Source: Nelumbo lutea
Taxonomy: Eukaryota; Streptophyta; Magnoliopsida; Proteales; Nelumbonaceae
Length of the DNA: 64,000 nt
Assembly: GCA_022828595.1 (NCBI GenBank)
Contig: JAKGHH010000004.1
Span: 55,950,422 to 56,014,421 of the forward strand
Direction of reading: 5' to 3'
The position numbers and the translations under genes are program-made. Under the pieces are notes generated by a model, which searched no databases, was not told the DNA's origin, and was given only the letters and a program-made list of their open reading frames with translations. Within the stretch, counting starts at the first letter, position 1, and the number at the start of each line of letters is the position of its first letter. Below, one piece after another: positions 11,324 through 22,869 of the stretch.

Positions 11324-11887
11324 TTGTTTCGTACTAGATTTACTGTCAAGGGTAAATTATTTGATTTAATTATTGATAGTGACAGTCAAGAAAATATTAT
11401 TTTCAGGGATGTCATACAAAGGTTACAATTACTTCCTGAAAAACATCCAAACCCATATACAATTTGGTGGATCAAGGAAGGAGGCGGCGTACGAGTGGAG
11501 GAGCGCTGCAAGGTACCTTTTTCTATTGGTAAGTATCATGATGAAGTATATTATGATATTGTAGATATGGATACTTGCCATATTTTGTTAGGAAGGCATT
11601 GGCAATTTGATACAGATGCAAGGCACATGGGTAGGAAGATTACCTACCAACTTGAAAAAGAGTGTATACGTTATACTTTGTTACCCATGGCTGAAAAGAA
11701 CATTGCAAAGACCCCAAAAGCACATGAGAAAAATTTCCTTACCATTACCCATCATCATGCTGAATTTGTAAAAGAATGTAAGGATACTCGTGAGGTACAT
11801 TTGTTAGTAGTAAAGGGAGAAAATGTTAATGATGAAAATAAAATTCCAGTGGAAGTGCAATACTACTTGATGAATTCTATGATGTAG
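11324..11887 (+). pseudogene. Gypsy aspartic protease with altered active site
   Basis: Retropepsin domain that would process the polyprotein. It reads FTVKGKLFDLIIDSDSQ, where the catalytic Asp-Ser-Gly triad has become Asp-Ser-Asp (GGC to GAC at 11381-11383). The downstream conserved HILLGRHWQFD segment (usually GRPWQFD) is present. It lies in the same frame as gag. The frame is lost near 11870, where the sequence shifts by one base class into the RT frame. An enzyme with this change is expected to be inactive. Confidence 0.88.
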
Positions 11888-13200
11888 TTCTAGAGGAATT
11901 ACCAAATGGACTCCCTCCCATGAGAGATATACAACACCATATTGATTTTGTTTCAGGTGTCAATCTACCTAACCTCCCACATTACAGGATGAGTCATAAA
12001 GAAAATGAAATCTTACGAGAAAAGGTAGAAGAATTATTCAAGAAGAGACACATTCAAGTCAGTATGAGTCCTTGTGTAGTACCAGCTTTGCTAACACATA
12101 AGAAGGATGGCAGATGGAGAATGTGTGTCGATAGTAGGGTCATTAACAAAATTACTATTCGGTACAAATTCCCCATTCCTAGGTTGGACGGCATGCTGGA
12201 TCAACTTAATGGAGCTGTAGTTTTCTCAAAGATTGATCTCAAGAGTGGATATCATCAGATCAGGATCCGTACCGGAGATGAATGGAAGACAACCTTCAAG
12301 ACTAGAAATAGCTTGTTCGATTGGTTAGTCATGCCCTTTGGACTAACCAACGCACCCAACACATTCATGAGGCTGATGAACCAGGTATTGCGCCCCTTCA
12401 TTGGTAAATTTGTGGTAGTCTATTTTGATGATATTTTGATATACAACAAATCTATCACTGAGCATGTGGGACATATTAGGGAGGTCCTGAAAAATTTGAG
12501 GAAAAATAAATTATATGCTAATTTGAATAAATGCATCTTTATGAGTGATAATTTATTATTCTTGAGATTTATTATAAGCAATGATGGTGTAAAAGTAGAT
12601 GAAGAAAAAGTGAAAGCCATTAGGGAGTGGCCGACCCCATCCACTGTCACAGATGTCAGGTGTTTTCATGGGTTGGCAACCTTCTATAAACGCTTTATTA
12701 AGAATTTAGTAGTATCATGGCTCCCATTACTGAATGTTTGAAAAAATGAAATTTTCAATGGAGAGAAGAACAAGAACAGAGTTTTGCTTTCATAAAAGAA
12801 AAGTTATGTACTGCTCTTGTTCTTGCCTTGCCAGATTTTAATCAATTATTTGAAGTTGAATGTGATGCCAGTGGAGTTGGCATAGGGGCTTTATTGTCTC
12901 AAAAAAAGAGACCAATTGCTTTCTTCAGTGAAAAATTATGTGAAGCCAGGAGAAAGTGGTCTACTTATGACAAGGAGTTTTATATTGTGGTTAGAGCCCT
13001 GAAGACATAGGAACACTATTTAATTGCAAAAGAATTTATTTTCTACACTGACCACCAGGCCCTAAAATATCTTAGTGGGCAAAAGCAATTAAGAAGTGAT
13101 TTGCATACTAGATGGTCTGCCTTCCTAGACAAATTCCCATATAAAATTGTGTATAAGACAGGACAACAAAATAAAGTGGCTTATGCACTTAGTAGGTGTG
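11872..13200 (+). pseudogene. Gypsy reverse transcriptase and RNase H (broken)
   Basis: The RT frame reads from [17 protein letters not shown] through [13 protein letters not shown] and MPFGLTNAP to the catalytic YFDD box at 12421-12432, which is intact. A frameshift near 12706 (within the YKRFIKN block), a stop at about 12748 and a TAG at 13008-13010 (in place of Trp) interrupt the RT/RNase H connection. RNase H motifs are clear: [21 protein letters not shown] and TDHQALKYL. Apart from the breaks, similarity to plant Gypsy polyproteins is strong, so the insertion is not extremely old. Confidence 0.9.
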
Positions 13201-13379
13201 TGGCTCTCATCAAGACCCTCAGTGTTGAGATTGTGGGTTTTGAGTGCCTAAAAGACTTATATGCCCAGGATGAAAACTTCCAACAGGTATGGGAGAAATG
13301 TGTGAATAAACAACCAGCAGAGGACTTCTTTATTTATGATGGGTTCCTCATGAAAGGGGAGCAGTTGTGTATCCTTTGC

Positions 13380-14530
13380 ACCTCCCTCCGCGAAAAGATC
13401 ATCAGGGATTTGCATGGGGGTGGATTAGCAGGACACCTGAGAAAGAATAAAACAGTAGAAGCAATTAAGGGGCGATATTACTGGCCGAAATTAAGAAGGG
13501 ACATATCTACCATTGTATACAGGTACTATGTTTGTCAGACAACTAAGGGACAAACTCAGAACACAGGTCTCTACATGCCCCTACCCGTTTCTACTGCTAT
13601 ATGGGAAGACCTGTCCATGGATTTTGTGCTAGGCTTGCCAAAGACCCAGAGGAGCATGGACTCCGCCTTCGTGGTGGTTGATAGATTCTCAAAAATGGTT
13701 TACTTCCTCCCATGCAAGAAAACAACAAATGCATCCGCTACAGCCAAATTGTTTTTCAGGGAGATTGTCCGCTTGCATGGGATACCCAAGACCATCACAT
13801 CAGATCATGACACACGGTTCTTCAGTTACTTTTGGATGACCCTATGGAGGTTGTTTGATTAATCACTTAATTTCAGCAATACAAACCATTCGCAGACAGA
13901 TGGACAGACAAAAGTGGTAAACAAGACCTTGGGGAATTTAATTCGCAGCATACGTCAGGAGAGGCCAAAACAATGGGACTTCGCCATAGCCCAGGCTGAG
14001 TTCGCCTACAACAATGCAGTGCACAGTTCTACAAGCAGATCCCCGTGTACATGAAGGTCCCTAACCATGCACTGGATTTAGTGAAGCTACCCAGAGTACC
14101 CAGCGCCAGTATCTCAGCAGAACAGATGACTGAACAAATCCAGTCCGTCCAAGAGGTCGTGAAGCAGAAGCTAGAGAAAACCAACGCCAAGTACAAGATG
14201 GTCGCAGACAAGCACCGCCAACCTCAAGTGTTTGATGTAGGTGATGAGGTTATAGTCTTCCTAAGGAAGGAAAGAATTCCCGTAGGTACGTACAACAAGT
14301 TGAAGTCTCGGAAGTATGGTCCATACAAGATCATGAAGAAGATCAACGACAATGCATATGTAGTGGACTTACCAGATCATATGGGTATATTCAAGACCTT
14401 CAACGTTGCTGACCTTCACCGATACTTGCCAGAAATAACACTTGTCTATCCTAGTCACGACTCGGGATCGAGTTCTCTCCAAGTGGGGGAGAATGATGGA
14501 GGCCCATCACAAGGCCCATTTCACCCCTAG
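13380..14530 (+). pseudogene. Gypsy integrase (catalytic Glu lost)
   Basis: Integrase would insert the cDNA copy. The HHCC zinc domain is recognisable ([11 protein letters not shown] ... [19 protein letters not shown]), but the first zinc Cys has become Tyr. Of the DDE triad, the first Asp (SMDFVLGLP) and the second (TSDHDTRF) are present, while the Glu of the GQTEVVN block is Lys (AAA, 13911-13913). TAA at about 13860 and a frameshift near 14040 break the frame. The C-terminal part (14045-14530) is open and carries the [22 protein letters not shown] region, running into the 3' LTR. Confidence 0.9.
14481..14490 (+). other. Polypurine tract of Gypsy element
   Basis: AAGTGGGGGA followed by GAA immediately before the TGATGG start of the 3' LTR; the plus-strand priming site. 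Confidence 0.85.
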
Positions 14531-15040
14531 GGGCGGTAGCTCCCAGGATAAGGTTAAGTCAAGATAAAGTCTAAGAAAGATAAGAAGAACTTCCAAGAAC
14601 TCAAGATAAAGCAAGACTCTCAAGATTAGCAAGACTTCCAAGATTATTAAGAAATCAAGATCAGAATTCCAACAAGACTCCAAGAAGCATCAAGATTAGC
14701 AAGACTGCCCAGATTCATGCATAAGGAGAGTCAAGGAGATCGGACGGTGGGAGATCAAGCCCAAGAACTCCAAGAAGGTTCGACCTTATCAGGACAGCCC
14801 AAGAGGATCAAGATCAATATCAAGATTCATGTTCTTTCCTAGTTACTTTACAACTTCCAAGATGTACTATAAATACTAATTATTTCCAGTTAATACACAC
14901 TTCATATTTTCAGAATTTCTTCAAGTTCTCTTCTTTGAGTTTCGCCACCTTTTCTCTCTCCTAGGGAAATCGGTGTTATTTGCTAGGAACTAGCGAACGC
15001 CCGGTGCTTGCATAGCCAACTCCGATGTCCATTGCTTCCA
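14494..15040 (+). mobile_element. Gypsy 3' LTR (full length)
   Basis: 547 bp, starting TGATGGAGGCCCATC and ending GCTTCCA (or CGCT at 15044). It carries the promoter block missing from the 5' LTR. A run of CAAGAT/CAAGAA repeats occupies U3. Confidence 0.9.
14868..14875 (+). promoter_or_regulatory. TATA box of Gypsy LTR
   Basis: TATAAATA in GTACTATAAATACTAA. It is present only in the 3' LTR, so transcription from it would run into flanking DNA rather than through the element. Confidence 0.7.
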
Positions 15041-17182
15041 CGCTTAGCTATTGACATGATGCTTAACAGATACTTAATTTAATTTGCACTTGCTCTAGGA
15101 GTCAAATTATTTATAATGCCCTCTCTTCTATGACATTTTATATCTACGACAGAATTTTGGGTCCAAGAATCTAGATTTGGTTGTTCTGTCAAAAGAAAAA
15201 GAAAAGAACTAGGGAAGAAGAATTTTTTTTTTGTTGGATATATTGCTTACTAGTCCACCCTTGTGCGATGCACGAGTGTTGTTAAAAGAAATTATGGTTA
15301 AGTATTGTTAGATAAATTCGTTTTAATCTTTACTATTTTTATTACAATTTATTAATTTGATTACTCTTAATGTGATGCATAGGCATTGTTAAGTGACATT
15401 TACACAAGAGTCTTAGGACATTTCTGTTTTGGTCAAGCTAAATCCTATCCATCTCAACATTATTTTTGGGTTATGTATTATCTAATAAATAATTTTTCCT
15501 AATTTTTTAAACAATTTTTATTGTTTTTAATTAGGTTAATTTTTATTAATTATTTATATTTTATTTTTATAAAATTTATAAAAAATAATTTTACTATTTC
15601 TAGAATAACTTAATAAAACTAAGTTATTTATATTATTTTAATTAATAAGTTAATCGTGTAAAGTAAGTTGTTGGGCTTTTAATTTTCCCTTGTTTATATT
15701 TTACTATTTTCTGATTTTTAATATTTTTTGATAAATATTACTTTTAATAGAGTAAAAATGTTCTGTTATTTTTAGTGAGATTTCTCTCATCTTATCATAT
15801 AATTAAAAGTTAAGTTTCTAATTTTTTTTTGTTATCTTCCCTTATTTTTCCAATTTTTCTGATATTTTCAACTCAATAAAATTAATTTGTAATAAAATAT
15901 TCTCTTATGTGCTCTTTTTATTTTCAAAATTGCATCACTAGGTCGAACCAAATAACTGGTAATTGAAGCTAGTGGGTCAAATGGATTTTAAATATTCAAA
16001 TAACTCAACCCATGAAGTTCATCTTCTTGATGCATAGTGAGTTTTGGGCCCCTGGTTCATTTCTTCTTCTACTTTCTTCTCTACTTGGATGTCAAAGCTA
16101 GGGGAACAACCTAATCTCAATGCTTTCAAAACTTAAGTTTGCTGCAATTAAGATATAAGACAAAGGAGACAATTCATGTCCTTAGAAAATATTTTTATAA
16201 AATTAGCAATGAAATTTTCACAAAACTTATAAAAAAATAGTGAATTTTTAATGTTTTTTTAAAATATAACAAAAAAGTAATTTATTCAAAATTAATTAAT
16301 AGTGAAATTAGTATTTTAAAAAAACATGTTAATTAATAGTGTTTCTAATATTTATTTTCAACACATATTTTCAAAATTGTTATATAACAGATGTGGCCGA
16401 TTAAATCAAATCAGTCAAGTTTTGTTCAAGTTAACAACTAAAAGTTGATAATTCTTGGTCCACTTTCTTGCTATAGTGTTTTGCCAATTTCAACATCAAT
16501 ACAAATAGTGATGTGTGGAGCCCAAAATGTCTAATGGAGAGGGATATATTTTATAATGACAACATTTAAATATTATTTATAATTATAATAAGTTTTTTAT
16601 TGAATTATCAAATTTTATTACTTTACATTTATTACTTTTTTATTGTATTATCTATTTTTTCTCTTATAAGTATTTTAGATATTTTATACTCATTTTATTT
16701 CAATATTTAACCTTTAACTTAAACTATTTTAAAAAGTTTAACTTAAACATTAATATTTTGATGCATTGATGAAAAATTACATGCATGTTTTCGAAAGATG
16801 GAAAGAGATAGAATAAAAATCAGCAACAAGAATAATAATTAGGACTCAAACAAGACCAGTGGTTAGCTTAATTGAACCAATAGGCATGTTGTTGGATCTT
16901 ATTGGGCTTAAAAGTTTATTGAAAATCATGTTAACATCATGGAAGACTAAGAACCCGACACCAAAAGGTTAGAAATCAAAATATTGAAAAATCAAAATTC
17001 TAGGAACCTAGCAAGCCGATTTGTTAAGCTAAGAAGTCAACTGATAGTGATTGGTTGAGTGAACAGTACTAGGAATGGTAACAAAGCAATGTCAAATTTG
17101 AACCCTATGGGGATGGGCCAAATTTCTATCTCTAAACAATACTCAAAAAGTCAACTAGTAGTGATAAGTAATCGACTAATTA
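15041..17182. other. AT-rich spacer, no gene seen
   Basis: Strongly AT-rich, with many short TTTTTAATT and ATTTATT runs. The only structured feature is a small palindrome, GTGCGATGCAC, at 15263-15273 in a context (CCACCCTTGTGCGATGCACGA) resembling ends of dispersed plant repeats. No coding motif or LTR end was seen. Confidence 0.6.
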
Positions 17183-17187
17183 ATAAA

Positions 17188-19139
17188 TGTTAGACAGTTT
17201 TGTATGCCCTTAGCTTCAATAAGAATGATTTACTTTATGAGTTTATTGTAAATGAACAATAGTGCATATTGGATTCATGTTCCCTTCATATGTTTCTGTG
17301 TAATACCCTTAAACTGGACACTTAATGAGATTCGTATTAGTTTAAATTGTTCACAGCCAATGGGTTGGTCTGGGGAGACCTATCCTGACAAGGCTGACAC
17401 TGTGGTGCCACCAAGTCAGTTGGGGTGGCCTGTCTCAACTGCCAGGGTAAGACCCTACGCACATATAGTGTAGGATTAATTGAATCTTTGAACTGGACCA
17501 GATTTCTAGTATTGCCCTAGACCTTTGAGATTCATGGGCAAAACTGTAAATTAACACCCGACCACTAGACTCGATTATGATACTGCACTAGGTGTCGAAT
17601 TGGGTTGTCTTTGATATACCAATCAGTGAAATCCTTAGCGGGAGTCAAAACCTGGGTATGTTGGAACAGTCTGAGAATTCATCTGAGTGGGTGATCATAA
17701 TGACAGGATCAGCCCCTTTGTCAAACAAAGGTAATGATCAGGGATGCACTCTCACTGATGGAAACCAAGACCGCCGGCAACTGATTTCAATCGTTGAGAT
17801 TTTTTTTACAAAATGTATTTTATATGAGATATAAAAGTATATATATTATGGTTTCGAAATGATTTGCAAAAGGTTTTAATTCCCGCGATCCATGTAAACA
17901 GAGAGTGCAACACTGTTCCTTGCAGTCGTGGGAGATGTCATCTCTTGTCGGGTAGTGTGTGATCATTATGGGCTGAGATGTTACGTGTAAGACACTTGAG
18001 GATATTACATGATGGGCTAATCTTGCATCTGCCCACAGCCCCTGGGTGTTATAAGGTGGCTTGGCCCAAGAACCACTTATGGTAAGTGTTGGGCCCATAG
18101 ATCCCATAAGATGGGTTTTCAGGGGTGCACTGTCCATAACAGTGTAATTGGCCAGGCCTTATAACAAAGGCTGGGCTAAACCAGTGTGGCTGATGTGTAG
18201 ATCAATGTTTGGGTCCCACGCCATACAAAAAAGCCCAACTGTGCAACAGTTTGGAGGCTAAGTGAGTACATAACCTTAAATGGGCTTTAAGCCATTTCGA
18301 ATTGGGCTGATTTGATCAGTCAATTAAAAAGGGGGTGAATTCTGAAATGGATCAGCTGATAGGATTGGGCCTAGACCCTATCCACTTAGAGAGTCCAAGA
18401 TCTAAATAAAATTTAGATCTGAAAGACTCCTAATTAGATTATGAAATGGCTTATCTGATCTGCAGATAAGATAAGGGTTTATCCCTTATCACTTAAAGGG
18501 ACTTTTAATCCAAATATGATTTGGATCAGCAACTCCTAATGGGATTAAGAGCTGATCCCTTTAAGATTATGAAAGGAGAAAGGGGCGGCAACAATTATTG
18601 ATTGATGTTCAATTCTCTTCAGAGCTGAAAATCACAAAAAGAGAGAATTCTGCACCCTGTGAATACTCTCTTGCAGCCTCCTTCTTGCAGCCGCCACCTC
18701 CAGTAGTTCGATCTCCTACTCTGTACAGGAGCAATCAAGATTTGATCTTGATACCAAACTTTTGGGGAAAAGATTCATTGGAGCTGTATTCACAAGCCAT
18801 CCTGTTGATTCTTGCGAAGGGTCAAGTTCTTTTGGAAAAATATTGTTGATTCTGCTCCATCCTACACTGCGCCATTTTCAATGGGAGCGGATTTTGGATC
18901 CTTCCTTGGGCGTGAACACCTCCATTGGGAGATACTGTTTCTCCGTATCAGGTACGTCCTCCCTCTTACTCCTTTTGGTTTAGATCTGGTTTGGTTAATG
19001 GTTCAAGATTGATCAATGAAAAATATGTTTTTCAAAAATAAGGAATTTGATTCCCTACGAAATGGGAGAAATTTTTGAAATTCGCCCAGTCCATTCCATA
19101 ACATTTGGGCGTCCATGTGATGGATATCCTATCCCTTCA
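17188..19139 (+). mobile_element. Copia LTR1 (5' LTR, full length)
   Basis: 1952 bp from TGTTAGACAG to ATCCCTTCA, directly followed by G and the primer binding site. The U3 region contains the palindrome cluster (about 18408-18560). The core promoter is TTATGAAAGG, a changed version of the TATAAAAG box present in LTR2 and LTR3. A long conserved block at 17390-17470 (CACTGTGGTGCCACCAAGTC) is shared by all LTR copies. Confidence 0.93.
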
Positions 19140-19140
19140 G

Positions 19141-19158
19141 TGGTATCAGAGCCAGGTT
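19141..19158 (+). other. Primer binding site of Copia element
   Basis: TGGTATCAGAGCCAGGTT, matching the 3' end of initiator-Met tRNA, one base after LTR1. Confidence 0.92.
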
Positions 19159-19558
19159 CAAATCTTGAACCAATTTATTTCAGATCTGAACCTGCGCAAA
19201 TGGGCCGAAGGCATTCTACCCGATTTGCGTAGATATGGGTTTTGGCTAACTTGTTCCCAAAATTAATGGGCGAATAATCTAAAATTAATTTTATATAAAT
19301 CTGATTATTATTTAAAACTATTCTTTATGATTTTCTTGATTTATGGGTTATTCGTACAATAGGAGATCGATTTCTTGGTTTGCGCAGGGAACCTGCAAGA
19401 TCTACAGTTTCTTGATTTATTCATTATATTTGGTCTGTAAATAAATTTTTTTATTTTTTAGACTTAATGTATTAGGCATTCGATCTGATGTAATTATAAT
19501 AGACAGTAGGTTTTCTATTTCTATTTCTATTTATTTTTTGGATCGAAGATTGCGGCGC
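19159..19558 (+). mobile_element. Copia leader, left part
   Basis: Untranslated leader of the outer element between the primer binding site and the nested solo LTR. It is AT-rich with no coding motif. It ends in GGCGC, the target duplicated by LTR2, and resumes at 21506. Confidence 0.7.
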
Positions 19559-20765
19559 TATTAGATAGTTTTGTTTGCCCTTAGCTTCAATCAAGATGAT
19601 GTATTTTATGAGTTTATTGTAAATGAATAAAAGTGCATATTTGATTCATGTTCCCTTCATATGTTTCTGTGTAATACCCTTAAACTAGACACTTAATGAG
19701 ACTCGTGTTAGTTTAGAATGTTGACATCTAGTGGGTCGGTCTGGGAAGACCAATCCTGACAAGGCTGACACTGTGGTGCCACCAAGTCAGTTGGGGTGGT
19801 CTGTCTTAGCTGCCAGGGTGAGACCCTAGGCACATACGGTGTAGGATTAATTGGATCTTTGAACTGGACCAGATTTCCAGTATTGGCCTGGACCTTGGAG
19901 ATTGATGGGCAAAACTAGAAAGTTACACTCGACCCCGAAACTCGATTATGATACTGTACTAAGTGTCGGATTGGACTGTCTTTGATATACCAATCAGTGA
20001 GATCCTTAGAGGGGGTCAAAACGTGGGTATGTTGGAACAGTCTGAGAATTCATCTGAGTGGGTGATCATAGTGATACAATCAGCCCATTTGTCGGACAAA
20101 TGTAATGATCGATGATGCACTCTCACTGATGGAAACAAGACTGCCGGCAGCCGATTTCAATCCTTGAGATTTGTTTTGCAAAATATATTTTATATGAGAT
20201 ATGAAAGTATATATATTATGGTTTCAAAATGATTTGCAAAAGGTTTTAATTCCCGGGATCCATATAAGCAGAGAGTGCAACACTGTTCCTTGCAGCCGAG
20301 GGAGAGGTCCTCTCTTGTCGGGCAGTGTATGATCATTATGGGCTGAGAGGTTAAGTGTAAGACCATTTAGGATAATACCTGATGGGCTAATCTTGCATCT
20401 GCCCACAGCCCCTATGTGTTACAAAGTGGCTTGGCCCAGGGACCACTTAGGGTAAGTGTTGGCCCATAGAGCCCATGAGATGAGTTTCAGGGGGTGCAAT
20501 GTCCATAAAAGTGTATTCGGCCAGGCGTTGTAACAAAGGCTGGGCCGAACCCATGTGGTTGATGTGTAGATCAATGTTTGGGTCCCACGCCATACAAGGA
20601 AGCCAAATTGGGTAACAGTTTAGAAAGCTAAGTGAATACATAACCTTAAATGGGCCTTAAGCACATTTCGAACTGGGCTGATTTGATTAGTCATTTAAAG
20701 GGGCGAATTCTGAGATGGATCAGTTGATAGGATCGAGCCCAGACCCTATCCACTTAGATAGTCCA

Positions 20766-20913
20766 AGATCTAAATAAGATTTAGATCTACAGCCTCCTAA
20801 TTAGATTAGGAGATGGTTGATCTAATCTACAGATAAGATAAGGGTTATTATCACTTAAAGGGACTTTTTATCCAAATATGATTTGGATTAGCAACTCCTA
20901 ATGGGATTAGGAG
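20766..20913 (+). promoter_or_regulatory. Palindrome cluster upstream of the LTR TATA box
   Basis: Within 148 bp are four near-perfect palindromes: arms AGATCTAAAT/ATTTAGATCT (20766-20788), CTCCTAAT/ATTAGGAG (20794-20812), ATCCAAAT/ATTTGGAT (20870-20888) and CTCCTAAT/ATTAGGAG (20895-20913). The TATA box follows at 20930. The same order recurs in LTR1, LTR3 and LTR4, and related arms occur in the minus-strand copies. These may be dimeric transcription-factor sites in U3; that is inference from position and symmetry. Confidence 0.6.
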
Positions 20914-20929
20914 CTAATCCCTTTAAGAT

Positions 20930-20937
20930 TATAAAAA
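20930..20937 (+). promoter_or_regulatory. TATA box of LTR2
   Basis: TATAAAAA in AGATTATAAAAAGAGG; the equivalent in LTR3 is TATAAAAG at 25420-25427. Confidence 0.65.
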
Positions 20938-21500
20938 GAGGAGGGGGCGGCAGCCTTTAGACATGCAATACACAATTCTTGTCGTCAGAGCTGAAATCAC
21001 AAAAAGAGAGAATTATGTACCCTGCGAATACTCTCTTGCTGCCTCCATCCTGTAGCCGCTGCCTCCTGCAATTCGATCTCCTCCTCTCTATAGGAGTAAT
21101 CAAGATTCGATCTTGATACCAACCTTTTGGAAAAAAGATTGGTTGGAGTTGTATTCACACGCCATCCAGTTGATTTTTGCGAAGGGTCAAGTTCTTTTGG
21201 AAGAACACTGCTGATTCTGCTTCACCTTGCACTGCGCCATTTTCAGTGGAAGCAGATTTTGGATTTCATTGGGCGTGAAAACCTCCATTGGGAGATACTG
21301 TTTCTCCGTATCAAGTATAATCCCTCCCTACTCCTTTTGGTTCAAATTTGGTTCAGTTTATGGTTCAAGAATGATCCTTGGAAATATGATTTTCTAAATA
21401 GGGAATGCGATTCCCAATTGAAGGAAGAGAAAATATTTTGAAATTTGCCCCTTATTCCACAATCTTTGGGTGTCCATCTGATGGATATCCTATCCCTTCA

Positions 21501-22869
21501 GGCGCATGGAAGGAGATTTCGCAGATGGGACATTCGCTACCTGCGATTTGTAGTTTGTGAAACTGCAATCTGTGATCTAACCTCTGTTTTGCAGGATGGA
21601 TTGTGCGAACAGCCTTATTTGACTGATTCTTGATTTTGTTTTTTTAGTTCTTTAATTTCATATTATTTTCTTGAATTAAAGATATAATTAAAGATCAAAC
21701 CCTAGACCCATTTGAACTAAGATTGGTTCAAACTGTTTGGAGCAAATCTACGGTTTAATCGAGGCTGAAAGTCAGCCCTAATTTTCCCACTAATGGGCCT
21801 GAGGATTGATATTTAACTAAATGGTTAATTCAGCCTGACCTGTAAAGGCCATGTTTTAAATAGTTAAAACTGCCAAAAACCCACTTCAAAGGATAAAGCT
21901 ATATAAGCCGAACTGGGTAACCCTAATTCAGCCCATATACCTAGATAATATTAATGGTTAATATTATGGATTTAAAATGGGCTTCCAATGGGCCTTACAG
22001 ATGATTAATTGATTGAATCAATTTATCCCGACATGAGATGTATAGATGTGTGATGTGCTACGTACATGGGCCATAAGTGCCTAGCCCATGCTCAATCGAC
22101 AGTGGCTCTTGCGCACATCATTGCCATGGTGTCCCTTTCGGTCATTGAATGACCTCCCTCTATGGTGGGCCCCAAACCTCATCAAGAGGTTACATGCGGA
22201 ACCCTAGCCGATTTAAGGATAACCAAAATCTGACTTTATGAAAGTCAGTGGGAGCCACTTTGGTTTGACCTAAATCAAACTAGGGCATAATAATTGTTCC
22301 CTCCAGCTAATATGAGTGCATGTGATAGGGAGATTCATATGATGAACTCTCTAAAGGCCTTCCATCATTAACATGAGGATGGGTCCTTCAGTAATGAGGA
22401 AACGCACCAGAAAATGGGCTATCCATTTGCTGTTGGGCTTGTCTAAATGTTTCATAAGATGATAGGGGCGTCATGGACCGATGTGGGAGGGGCTTCACCA
22501 GAAAATGGGAACTCTCTCACGGTACCTTGGCATTCACGAACGTGATGGGTAAATGCTCACTGGACATAATGGTTTACTTGAAAATGGCTATGAACCTTGT
22601 CTGATAGATGCCGAAGGGAAAACTCATATGATGAGTGGATATGATCCTTCACGAAAAAGTAGTGGGGTTATGCAGCTGAAACAGTTGGCTCCATCCATCC
22701 TATGTGATTTCCCATATTTCCAGAGACAACCCGCAGTCTCCGTCACTGAGAAATGAGGGAAATCTCAGAGATGAATAAATGAAAATGGATCGTAGATTAA
22801 AATCCATACCTATGTAATGAACATCAATGAAATTAGGTTGTGGACTGATGTTTGCTCTTTTATCAGAAA
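21501..22869 (+). mobile_element. Copia leader, right part
   Basis: Continuation of the untranslated leader after the GGCGC duplication, up to the gag start codon. Short open frames occur but none resembles a known domain. The total leader, without the solo LTR, is about 1.8 kb, long for a Copia element. Confidence 0.6.

Larger units (their letters stand above)
9638..15040 (+). mobile_element. Ty3/Gypsy LTR retrotransposon, defective
   Basis: A 5.4-kb element in Gypsy order: 5' LTR (9638-9963), primer binding site (9976-9987), gag with a CCHC knuckle, protease, RT, RNase H, integrase, polypurine tract (14481-14490) and 3' LTR (14494-15040). The integrase-downstream tail lacks an obvious chromodomain but carries the conserved [18 protein letters not shown] region, so a chromovirus-like clade is possible; I do not assign it. 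The 5' LTR lacks about 216 bp, including the TATA box. At least three frameshifts and several in-frame stops interrupt the polyprotein, and active-site residues of protease and integrase are changed. No matching 5-bp duplication flanks it (GTTTC versus CGCTT or TAGCT). Confidence 0.93.
19559..21500 (+). mobile_element. Copia LTR2, nested solo LTR (GGCGC duplication)
   Basis: A 1942-bp LTR from TATTAGATAG (the usual TG start mutated to TA) to ATCCCTTCA. It is bounded by a perfect 5-bp duplication GGCGC (19554-19558 and 21501-21505) and has no primer binding site after it, so it is a solo LTR left by LTR-LTR recombination. It has an intact TATA box (20930-20937) and belongs to the same subfamily as LTR3. 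Confidence 0.93.

Noticed and set aside
15263..15273. Palindrome GTGCGATGCAC as a regulatory operator
   Set aside because: An isolated short palindrome in AT-rich spacer with no gene nearby; more likely a piece of a dispersed repeat.
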